From: Deltaproteobacteria bacterium
GTDB taxonomy: Bacteria; Desulfobacterota; B13-G15
NCBI GenBank assembly: GCA_003646705.1
Contig: QMLK01000093.1
Location: 1 to 5,255, forward strand
DNA: 5,255 bases
Direction of reading: 5' to 3'
Position numbers and translations under genes: made by a program. The notes below the pieces were generated by a model. The model was not told where the DNA came from, ran no database searches, and worked only from the letters and a program-made list of their open reading frames with translations. This document shows positions 1-5,093 of the stretch, piece by piece (the stretch's first letter is position 1; the number at the start of each line of letters is the position of its first letter).

Positions 1-164
1 ACGCCCTCGATGGCCACCACCCTCGCCCCCTCCGCGGCCGCCCCTTGGAGCCCCTCCAGCAGGCCCTCGAGCAAGGAGGGGTCCATGGCGTTGAGCCGTT
101 GCGGTCTGTTCAGGGTGAGATAACAGATCCCCTCTTCCATCCTCCTGAGGACCGCCTTCCCCAT
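1..164 (-). CDS. Enoyl-CoA hydratase/isomerase (crotonase) family protein, N-terminal part
   Basis: Only the first 54 codons are inside the window; the gene continues past position 1. The translation opens [20 protein letters not shown] and continues PQRLNAM, followed by a helix-rich stretch ending in RVVAIEG. An NRP-x3-NAM motif (residues 19-27) after a beta strand is the hallmark N-terminus of the crotonase fold, and RVVAIEG matches the strand that precedes the oxyanion-hole loop (FCAG-type), which is cut off here. Family members hydrate or isomerise acyl-CoA thioesters in the cytoplasm, in fatty-acid or aromatic degradation; the substrate cannot be told from this piece. The start is fixed by a near-perfect Shine-Dalgarno sequence (AAGGAGGTGA) ending 4 nt before the ATG. 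It is divergent from the permease operon, with 88 nt between the chosen starts. The family call is firm; the subfamily is open. Confidence 0.87.
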   Translation of the reverse strand, partial: MGKAVLRRMEEGICYLTLNRPQRLNAMDPSLLEGLLEGLQGAAAEGARVVAIEG

Positions 165-208
165 CTGTCACCTCCTTTTTGAGGAAGCTTATGTCAAGGC
201 CTCCCCCG

Positions 209-223
209 GGTCAACGCTTGACC
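209..223. promoter_or_regulatory. Palindrome overlapping the dppB -35 box (possible operator)
   Basis: GGTCAA-CGC-TTGACC is a perfect inverted repeat with 6-bp arms and a 3-nt centre. The right arm is the -35 hexamer of the rightward promoter. By symmetry the left arm reads TTGACC on the minus strand and could be a -35 box for the divergent crotonase gene, although no good -10 follows it there (best is TAAGCT at 191-186). The position would suit a repressor, but the symmetry could also just be two back-to-back -35 boxes. Confidence 0.4.
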
Positions 224-245
224 TTCCGCTGCCCGCAGATACAAT
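218..245 (+). promoter_or_regulatory. Predicted sigma-70-type promoter of the permease operon
   Basis: The -35 hexamer TTGACC (218-223) and the -10 hexamer TACAAT (240-245) each match consensus at 5 of 6 positions and are 16 bp apart. Transcription would start about 7 nt after the -10 box, at 252-253, which is the ATG chosen for dppB. The resulting mRNA would have no leader. The promoter is needed on layout grounds too, because the gene upstream is divergent. Confidence 0.6.
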
Positions 246-252
246 GGAGCCC

Positions 253-1230
253 ATGGCCCGGTACCTCTTCAGGCGCCTCCTCACCATGGTGCCATTGCTG
301 CTCGGGATCACCATGATCTCCTTCGCAGTGATCCACCTCGCCCCTGGGGAGCCCACGGGCCTTCAGGCCGAGTTCAACCCCAAGATCACCAAGGAGGCCC
401 GGGAGCGCTTGAGGGCCTACTACGGCCTGGATAAACCGCTCCATATCCAGTACCTCCTCTGGCTTAAAAGGGTGGCTACCCTCGATCTCGGGCGCTCCTT
501 CAGCCCGGACCGAAGGCCCGTGAGCGAGAAGATCCTGGAACGGCTGCCCATCACCGTGACCATCAACCTGCTGTCCATGCTCCTGATCATCCTCGTGGCC
601 ATCCCCATCGGGGTCTACTGCGCCACCCACCAGGGCTCCTTCGGCGATCGGGCCCTCACCGTCTTCGTCTTCGTGGGCTACGCCACTCCCACCTTCTGGC
701 TGGCCCTGTTGTTGATGCTGCTGTTCGGCGTGAAGCTCGGCTGGCTCCCCATCTCGGGGATCAGGTCCCTGGTGGGCTACGAGGCCATGGGCCCCTTGGA
801 AAAGGCCATCGACATGGGCAGGCACCTGCTGCTGCCGGTCTTGGTTTCCGCCTTCGGCGGCCTGGCGGGCCTCAGCCGCTACATGCGGACGAGCCTCCTG
901 GAGGTCATAAGGCAGGACTACATCACCGCGGCCCGGGCCAAGGGCCTGCCGGAGGGCAAGGTCATCTACAAGCACGCCTTGAGGAATGCGCTGCTGCCGG
1001 TGATAACCATCCTGGGCCTCTCGGTGCCTGGGTTGATCGGCGGAAGCGTCATCTTCGAGACCATCTTCTCCATCCCTGGGATGGGCCAATTGTTCTTCTA
1101 CAGCGTCATGGCCAGGGACTACCCGGTGGTGATGGGGATGCTGGTGATCGGGGCGGTGCTGACGCTCGTGGGGAACCTGTTGGCCGACCTGGCCTACGCG
1201 TGGGCCGATCCGCGGATCAGGGTGGGATGA
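253..1230 (+). CDS. ABC transporter permease, DppB/OppB family
   Basis: This inner-membrane protein of 325 residues is one half of the channel of a dipeptide/oligopeptide/nickel-type ABC importer. It opens [18 protein letters not shown], the usual DppB/OppB start: a basic patch followed by the first membrane helix (about 10-31). A periplasmic stretch (about 32-100) holds the family sequence LDLGRSF. Further helices lie near 104-122, 135-160, 192-208, 247-268 and 292-315. The cytoplasmic EAA loop that docks the ATPase is at about 222-250 (ITAARAKG ... RNALLPV). [15 protein letters not shown] near 266-280 and the C-terminal ADPRIR are also typical. The ATG at 253 is preferred over the one at 244, which falls inside the predicted -10 box. 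GGAG at 246-249 is too close to serve well as a Shine-Dalgarno sequence. The stop overlaps the next gene (ATGA). The substrate is unknown, since no binding protein is encoded nearby. Confidence 0.93.
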   Translation: MARYLFRRLLTMVPLLLGITMISFAVIHLAPGEPTGLQAEFNPKITKEARERLRAYYGLDKPLHIQYLLWLKRVATLDLGRSFSPDRRPVSEKILERLPITVTINLLSMLLIILVAIPIGVYCATHQGSFGDRALTVFVFVGYATPTFWLALLLMLLFGVKLGWLPISGIRSLVGYEAMGPLEKAIDMGRHLLLPVLVSAFGGLAGLSRYMRTSLLEVIRQDYITAARAKGLPEGKVIYKHALRNALLPVITILGLSVPGLIGGSVIFETIFSIPGMGQLFFYSVMARDYPVVMGMLVIGAVLTLVGNLLADLAYAWADPRIRVG

Positions 1231-2054
1231 TGTTCTGGAGGAGGCTCCTGGAGAACAAGCTCGCCGTGGCAGGGGGGGTGATCGTCTCGGTCCTGTTGGC
1301 GGCGTCGCTGCTTGCCCCCTTCATCGCCCCCTACGATCCCGCCCAGATCCACGTGGATCGGGTGTTGGTCCCCCCTTGCAAGGAACACCCCCTGGGGACC
1401 GACCAGTTGGGCAGGGACGTCCTGAGCCGCATCATATGGGGCGGGAGGATATCGCTCCTGGTGGGCTTCGTAGCGGTGGGGATAGCCACCGCCATCGGGG
1501 TGGTCCTGGGGGCCGTGGCCGGCTATTACGGCGGCTGGGTGGACGGGCTGATCATGCGCCTGGTGGACGTGATGCTCTGCTTTCCGGCCTTCTTCCTCAT
1601 CTTAGCGGTGGTGGCCCTTCTTGAGCCGAGCATCTGGAACATCATGGTGGTGATAGGGTTGACGAGCTGGATGGGGGTGGCGAGGCTGGTGAGGGCCGAG
1701 TTCCTATCGCTCAAGGAGAGGGACTTCGTGCTCGCGGCCCGAAGCCTCGGGGCCAGCCCCGCAAGGATCATCTTCGTCCACATCCTGCCCAACGCCATGG
1801 GCCCTGTGTTCGTCTCGGCCATCCTCGGGATCGGCAGCGCCATCCTCACCGAGTCCGCTTTGAGCTTCCTCGGCATCGGGGTCCAGCCCCCCACCCCCAG
1901 CTGGGGCAACATGCTCACTGCCGGCAAGGACCACCTGGAGATCGCCTACTGGCTGTCGCTCTTCCCGGGATTGGCCATCCTGCTGACGGTCCTCGGCTAC
2001 AACCTCCTCGGCGAGGGGATAAGGGACGCCTTGGACCCGAGGCTGCGGGACTAA
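1227..2054 (+). CDS. ABC transporter permease, DppC/OppC family
   Basis: This is the 275-residue partner of the preceding permease; the two would form the heterodimeric channel of a peptide/nickel-type importer in the inner membrane. It shows an N-terminal membrane helix (about 12-35), then the family signature [16 protein letters not shown] (about 54-69) with GGRISL after it, and further helices near 76-101, 112-133 and 136-151. The EAA loop lies at about 166-194 ([11 protein letters not shown] ... ILPNAMGPV). [19 protein letters not shown] (209-227) and the C-terminal [15 protein letters not shown] complete the match. The start ATG overlaps the stop of dppB (ATGATG at 1227), which implies translational coupling; a weak purine-rich stretch (GGGTGGG) precedes it. 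At 275 residues it is slightly short for the family, with a brief cytoplasmic N-terminus. Binding-protein and ATPase genes are not adjacent. Its stop codon overlaps that of pgsA on the other strand. Confidence 0.94.
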   Translation: MMFWRRLLENKLAVAGGVIVSVLLAASLLAPFIAPYDPAQIHVDRVLVPPCKEHPLGTDQLGRDVLSRIIWGGRISLLVGFVAVGIATAIGVVLGAVAGYYGGWVDGLIMRLVDVMLCFPAFFLILAVVALLEPSIWNIMVVIGLTSWMGVARLVRAEFLSLKERDFVLAARSLGASPARIIFVHILPNAMGPVFVSAILGIGSAILTESALSFLGIGVQPPTPSWGNMLTAGKDHLEIAYWLSLFPGLAILLTVLGYNLLGEGIRDALDPRLRD

Positions 2055-2599
2055 AGGCGGCTGTACCTCCACAGGTAGTCCAGCCCGGACCAGACCGTGA
2101 AGAAGAGGGCGAGGTAAAGGACATAGGTCCCGAGGCGGTGGGGATCGATGGAGAAGTAAGGATGGTGGAGGATGAGGAGGTTGGCCGCCGCAAGCTGCAG
2201 CAGGTTCTTCACCTTCCCGAGCCAGGAGGCGGCAATGATCACCCCTCGGGAGGCGGCGATCCCCCGCAGGGTGGTGATGGCGAGCTCCCGGGCCACGATC
2301 ACGGCCACGGCCCAGGTCGGCACCCGCCCCAAGGGGATGAGGAAGATGAGGGCGGTGACCAGGAGGAGCTTGTCGGCCATGGGGTCCAGAAGCTTGCCCA
2401 AGGGGGTGACGGTTCCCCTTCGCCTGGCCAGGTACCCGTCCAAGGTGTCGGTGATGGCCGCGACCAGGAAGAGGGCCGCCGCGACGAGGTTGGGGGCCCT
2501 GCCGGGGGAGAGCAGCAGAAGGGCCACCACTGGGATCACCCCTATGCGGAAGAGGGTGAGCTTGTTGGAGAGGTTCCAAAAGCCCGCCTTACCTTGCAT
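2051..2599 (-). CDS. pgsA: CDP-diacylglycerol--glycerol-3-phosphate 3-phosphatidyltransferase (PgsA)
   Basis: This inner-membrane enzyme makes phosphatidylglycerophosphate from CDP-diacylglycerol and sn-glycerol 3-phosphate, the committed step to phosphatidylglycerol and cardiolipin. At 182 residues it has the length of E. coli PgsA. The CDP-alcohol phosphotransferase signature is complete: D51, D54-G55, A58-R59, G68, D72 and D76, with the four aspartates that bind metal and carry out catalysis. N-terminal NLSNKLTLFRI (9-19), ARE at 103-105 and the GKVK patch at 128-131 support PgsA over other family members such as phosphatidylserine or cardiolipin synthases. About five or six hydrophobic helices are visible. 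AGGAGGAG directly upstream gives the ATG at 2599 a good ribosome site, which lies inside the 3' end of the transglycosylase gene; the two overlap by 11 nt. It ends tail-to-tail with dppC. Confidence 0.94.
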   Translation of the reverse strand: MQGKAGFWNLSNKLTLFRIGVIPVVALLLLSPGRAPNLVAAALFLVAAITDTLDGYLARRRGTVTPLGKLLDPMADKLLLVTALIFLIPLGRVPTWAVAVIVARELAITTLRGIAASRGVIIAASWLGKVKNLLQLAAANLLILHHPYFSIDPHRLGTYVLYLALFFTVWSGLDYLWRYSRL

Positions 2600-3140
2600 A
2601 ACTCCTCCTGAAACGGCTGTAGTACCTCAGGACCTTCTGTACATAGGCCCTCGTCTCGGGATAATCCGGTACGGCCCCTAACTCCTCTACGATCCCCTCC
2701 CCGGCGTTGTACGCCGCCAAGGCCAGGGTGAGGTCGCGAAACTTCACCAGGAGGTGCTTCAGATACTTCACCCCCGCCTCGATGTTCTGAGAGGGGTCGA
2801 AGGGGTCGGCTACCCTGAGGAGGGAGGCGGTCTCCGGCATCAGTTGCATCAGGCCTTGGGCCCCCTTGGTGGAAACGGCCTTGGGATTGAACTCGGATTC
2901 GACCTTGATCATCGCCTTCACAAGGGCCGGGTCCACTCCATATCGTTCACAAACTCGCTCTATTATGGGATCATAGTCCTCTGGACGCCAGGGGCCCTCG
3001 CGGAGATAGAAGCGATAAGGGCCCTCGGTGGGGGCGTTGCTGAAGTGAGTCACCCCCTGGGGATCGATGTAATAATAGATGTCAGCCCAGATGGGACTGG
3101 GCAGGAGCAACAGGAGCAGTATCAGCCCTAAAGGAGACAT
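2589..3140 (-). CDS. Secreted lytic transglycosylase (SLT domain) with N-terminal DUF4124-type segment
   Basis: This 183-residue exported enzyme is expected to cleave the glycan strands of peptidoglycan, giving 1,6-anhydromuramyl ends in the periplasm. Residues 1-19 form a signal peptide (MSPLGLILLLLLLPSPIWA) with cleavage likely before D20; no lipobox cysteine is present. Residues 20-45 (IYYYIDPQGVTHFSN) match the short DUF4124-type module often found before SLT domains in proteobacteria. The SLT domain spans about 55-175. Catalytic Glu is E81 in KVESEFNPKAVS, followed by KGAQGLMQLMP (92-102), the AYNAGEG motif (143-149) and YPETRAYVQKVLRYY (160-174). The ATG is forced: the next in-frame codon upstream is a stop within five codons, and later starts would lose the signal peptide. 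No Shine-Dalgarno sequence precedes it. It is the first gene of an operon with pgsA and is divergent from the sigma-54 activator. Confidence 0.92.
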   Translation of the reverse strand: MSPLGLILLLLLLPSPIWADIYYYIDPQGVTHFSNAPTEGPYRFYLREGPWRPEDYDPIIERVCERYGVDPALVKAMIKVESEFNPKAVSTKGAQGLMQLMPETASLLRVADPFDPSQNIEAGVKYLKHLLVKFRDLTLALAAYNAGEGIVEELGAVPDYPETRAYVQKVLRYYSRFRRSYAR

Positions 3141-3151
3141 GGAGCAGCTAG

Positions 3152-3157
3152 ATTATA
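3152..3157 (-). promoter_or_regulatory. Consensus -10 box for the transglycosylase-pgsA operon
   Basis: The minus strand reads TATAAT, a perfect -10 hexamer, ending 11 nt before the ATG. A start about 7 nt downstream would leave a leader of only about 5 nt and no ribosome site. No convincing -35 box is seen at 16-18 bp (TTTCTC at 17 bp is poor), so the promoter would be weak or need an activator. The -35 region overlaps the ribosome site of the divergent activator gene. Confidence 0.45.
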
Positions 3158-3182
3158 GCGCAACCCTCTCGAGGGAGAAACG

Positions 3183-4511
3183 GTGAGCAAGAAGAAGGCC
3201 GACGGACTCAAGAGCCAATACTACTCCATCATCCTGGACAGCATAGCCGACGGTGTCTTCACCGTAGACCGGAGGTGGCGGATCACCTCCTTCAACAAGG
3301 CCGCGGAGCGGATAACGGGCTTCTCCCGAGAGGAGGCCATCGGACAGTTCTGTTACGAGATCTTCCGCAGCGACCAGTGCTTTGAGCGCTGCCCCCTCAG
3401 GGAAACCATGGAGACGGGACGTGAGATCGTCAACCGTGAGGTCCAGATCTTGGACCGCTTCAACCGCGAGGTGCCCCTCAGCGTGAGCACGGCCCTGCTG
3501 AGGGACGAAAGGGGCAGGGTCATCGGCGGGGTGGAGACCTTCAGGGACCTGTCGGCCCTGAAGGAGTTGGAGGGGGAGGTGAAGGAGAAGTACTCCTTCG
3601 GGGACATCGTCAGCCGCAACCCCAGGATGCTCGAGATCTTCAAGATACTGCCCGAGGTCGCCTCGAGCGATGCCACCGTCTTGATCGTGGGCGAAAGCGG
3701 CACCGGCAAGGAACTCCTGGCCCAGGCCATTCACGACCTCAGCCCGCGTAGGGAGGGCCCCTTGGTGAAGGTGAACTGCGCTGCGGTGCCCGAGACCCTG
3801 CTCGAGAGCGAGCTCTTCGGCTACGTCAAGGGCGCCTTCACCGACGCCAAGAGGGACAAGCCGGGCCGCTTCAAGCTGGCAGAAGGCGGCACGGTGTTCC
3901 TGGACGAGATCGGAGATATGCCCTTGGCGCTTCAGGCCAAACTGCTCCGGGTCCTGGAGTCCAAGGAATACGAGCCCCTCGGGGCCACCCATACGGAGAG
4001 GGCCGATGTCAGGGTCTTGGCAGCCACCAACAAGGACTTGGAGGAGATGGTGAAGGAGGGCACCTTCAGGGAGGACCTCTTTTACCGCCTCAACGTCTTC
4101 AAGATAGAACTCCCCCCTCTGCGGGAGCGCAAGGAGGATATACCGCTGTTGCTGGAACACTTCATCGAGAGGTTCAACCGCAAGACGGGAAAGGAGATAA
4201 AGGGACTCACCGAGGAGGCCCTCAGGCTGTTGCTCGATCACCCCTGGCCGGGCAACGTCAGGGAGCTGCAGAACGTGATCGAGCACGCCTTCATCCTCTG
4301 CAAAGACCGCTGGATAAAACCCGAACACCTGCCCCAATACCTCCAGGCCCCTCCCTCCACCCCTCCAAGGGGGTCCCTCCGGGAGGTGGAAAGGGAGCTG
4401 ATAGAAAAGGCCCTCCGCCGCCACGGCGGAAACATCACCGAGGCAGCCCGAGAACTGGGCATCCACCGCACCACCCTCTGGAGGAAACTGAAAAGATACC
4501 ACCTCCTTTGA
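3183..4511 (+). CDS. PAS-domain sigma-54-dependent transcriptional activator (NtrC/enhancer-binding protein family)
   Basis: This 442-residue regulator would bind upstream sites and use ATP to open sigma-54 RNA polymerase complexes. One PAS domain fills about 12-125 (ILDSIADGVFTVD ... FNKAAERITGFSREEAIG) and carries three clustered cysteines, C57, C66 and C70. There is no phospho-receiver domain, so control is by a ligand or redox signal sensed directly. The AAA+ domain covers about 140-375: Walker A GESGTGKE (170-177), sigma-54-contacting GAFTDA (217-222; GAFTGA in most relatives), Walker B GGTVFLDEIGD (235-245), arginine-finger region REDLFYRLN (296-304) and sensor II WPGNVRELQN (355-364). 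A Fis-type HTH lies at about 415-438. The GTG start is set by AGGGAG 5 nt upstream and an in-frame stop at 3156; family starts further inside would cut the PAS domain. The downstream palindromes and sigma-54 promoter are its probable target. Confidence 0.95.
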   Translation: MSKKKADGLKSQYYSIILDSIADGVFTVDRRWRITSFNKAAERITGFSREEAIGQFCYEIFRSDQCFERCPLRETMETGREIVNREVQILDRFNREVPLSVSTALLRDERGRVIGGVETFRDLSALKELEGEVKEKYSFGDIVSRNPRMLEIFKILPEVASSDATVLIVGESGTGKELLAQAIHDLSPRREGPLVKVNCAAVPETLLESELFGYVKGAFTDAKRDKPGRFKLAEGGTVFLDEIGDMPLALQAKLLRVLESKEYEPLGATHTERADVRVLAATNKDLEEMVKEGTFREDLFYRLNVFKIELPPLRERKEDIPLLLEHFIERFNRKTGKEIKGLTEEALRLLLDHPWPGNVRELQNVIEHAFILCKDRWIKPEHLPQYLQAPPSTPPRGSLREVERELIEKALRRHGGNITEAARELGIHRTTLWRKLKRYHLL

Positions 4512-4525
4512 TGCATTTAGCAACT

Positions 4526-4544
4526 TTGTAGCTTTTTGCAACAA
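4526..4544. promoter_or_regulatory. Upstream activator-binding palindrome 1 (predicted UAS)
   Basis: TTGTAGC-TTTTT-GCAACAA is a palindrome with 7-bp arms, one mismatch and a 5-nt centre. It has the same form as a second copy 55 bp downstream. Its centre is about 153 bp upstream of the predicted sigma-54 transcription start, within the range used by enhancer-binding proteins. The most likely binder is the HTH of the activator encoded just upstream. Confidence 0.6.
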
Positions 4545-4559
4545 GACCCGAGGTCATGG

Positions 4560-4582
4560 AGGGGACTGCGCCCCTGGTTTTT
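4560..4582 (+). terminator. Possible weak intrinsic terminator after the activator gene
   Basis: AGGGG (4560-4564), a 6-nt loop and CCCCT (4571-4575) can form a 5-bp GC-rich stem, followed after GG by five T residues (4578-4582). The stem is short, the T run is not adjacent to it, and the T run is part of the second palindrome, so this may not be a working terminator. Confidence 0.3.
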
Positions 4583-4601
4583 GTTGCGATTTGCAACAAA
4601 A
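4579..4601. promoter_or_regulatory. Upstream activator-binding palindrome 2 (predicted UAS)
   Basis: The core TTGTTGC-GATTT-GCAACAA (4581-4599) is a perfect palindrome, and the match extends to 9-bp arms over the full span with a 5-nt centre. The symmetry and the 12-bp half-site spacing suit an HTH dimer. The centre lies about 98 bp upstream of the predicted sigma-54 start, a usual enhancer distance. It shares its arms, apart from one base, with palindrome 1. Confidence 0.7.
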
Positions 4602-4604
4602 GAG

Positions 4605-4623
4605 GGATGGTCGTTCTCCATCC
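4605..4623. repeat. Inverted repeat between the activator sites and the sigma-54 promoter
   Basis: GGATGG (4605-4610) and CCATCC (4618-4623) form 6-bp perfect arms around a 7-nt centre. It is unlike the two activator palindromes. It could be a site for another regulator or chance in GC-rich sequence; no T run follows, so it is not an intrinsic terminator. Confidence 0.3.
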
Positions 4624-4661
4624 GAGCGAGGAAACTTCAGGTTTTTCCCTCTCGTGGGGGA

Positions 4662-4677
4662 TGGCACGGTTTATGCC
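4662..4677 (+). promoter_or_regulatory. Sigma-54 (RpoN) promoter
   Basis: TGGCACGGTTTATGCC matches the sigma-54 consensus TGGCACG-N4-TTGCW closely. The invariant GG (4663-4664) and GC (4675-4676) are exactly 10 nt apart. Taking the C at 4676 as -12 puts the start of transcription near 4688, at the GTG of the next gene. A sigma-54 activator gene directly upstream and two palindromes at enhancer distance make the call much stronger than the motif alone. Confidence 0.83.
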
Positions 4678-4688
4678 TTTAGTTCAGT

Positions 4689-5051
4689 GTGAAGGTCGCC
4701 ATCCCCTTATATAGGGACCGGGTCGCACCGCGGCTGGGCTTCGCAAGGGAGGCCTTGGTGGTGACCTTCAGAGGGAGGAAGGAGGAGAAGAGGGAGGTCG
4801 TTGACCTCTCGGCGGTGCCGCCTCTGGAGGTCCCGAGGCTTTTGGCGGAAAAGGGGGTGACGGTGCTCATAGCGGGGGGGGTGGAGGGACCTCTGGCCAG
4901 CATGCTGCGGGCTCATCGCATCGAGGTGATATGGGGGATCATCGGTGAGGTGGAGGACGTGCTGGCGTTGTACCGCTCCGACGGTCTTCGTGCAGGGATG
5001 GGCCCTTGTCGTAGGAGGCGGAGGAGCGGAGGTGGTTGTCGAAGGCTTTGA
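4689..5051 (+). CDS. NifX/ORP-like protein (dinitrogenase iron-molybdenum cofactor family, PF02579)
   Basis: This small cytoplasmic protein of 120 residues belongs to the family that includes NifX, NafY and the C-terminal part of NifB, and the orange protein of sulfate reducers; members bind Fe-Mo or Mo-Cu-S clusters or carry them between proteins. MKVAIPLYRDRVAPRLGFA (1-19) corresponds to the family start MKIAIP-...-HFGRA, although the usual His-Phe is Arg-Leu here. VTVLIAGGVEGPLASML (57-73) and IEVIWGIIGEVEDVLALY (78-95) are the other conserved blocks. The tail CRRRRRSGGGCRRL (107-120) has two cysteines in an Arg/Gly-rich segment. The start is fixed by an in-frame stop at 4680 and by the family N-terminus; there is no Shine-Dalgarno sequence and the predicted transcription start coincides with the GTG. 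The exact cofactor is unknown. No nif structural genes are in view, so a nitrogenase role is not implied. Confidence 0.85.
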   Translation: MKVAIPLYRDRVAPRLGFAREALVVTFRGRKEEKREVVDLSAVPPLEVPRLLAEKGVTVLIAGGVEGPLASMLRAHRIEVIWGIIGEVEDVLALYRSDGLRAGMGPCRRRRRSGGGCRRL

Positions 5052-5093
5052 TGGTGCTTAGTTTTTAACCTTAAAGGAAAGGAGGTGAGGCAG

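Noticed and set aside
192..197. Perfect TTGACA on the minus strand upstream of the crotonase gene
   Set aside because: A -10 box at 16-18 bp would fall on the gene's own ribosome site, so it cannot serve as its -35 box.
244..252. Upstream ATG of dppB at 244
   Set aside because: It lies inside the predicted -10 box, has no ribosome site and adds only MEP before the usual family start MARYLF.
211..1089. 292-codon open frame on the minus strand opposite dppB
   Set aside because: Low-complexity Gly/Asp/Gln/His-rich translation opposite a strongly supported permease; a shadow frame.
1200..1226. GTG start for dppC at 1200
   Set aside because: It would add nine residues not typical of the family; the ATG overlapping the dppB stop is a standard coupled start.
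1704..2579. Long minus-strand frame spanning dppC and pgsA
   Set aside because: It crosses two well-supported genes in the wrong frame and its translation is Pro/Gly/Arg-rich with no domain.
2138..2681. Two plus-strand frames opposite pgsA
   Set aside because: Both are antisense to the complete PgsA signature and show no recognisable domain.
3164..3175. CCCTC-TC-GAGGG palindrome before the activator gene
   Set aside because: The arms are short with a 2-nt centre and the right arm is simply part of the ribosome site; no independent support for an operator.
3153..4544. 463-codon open frame on the minus strand opposite the activator gene
   Set aside because: It is antisense to a clear PAS-AAA-Fis protein, its translation resembles no family and it is due to GC-rich codon bias.
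4689..5051. Reading the PF02579 gene as evidence of nitrogen fixation
   Set aside because: The family is widespread in anaerobes without nitrogenase, and no nif genes are present in the window.
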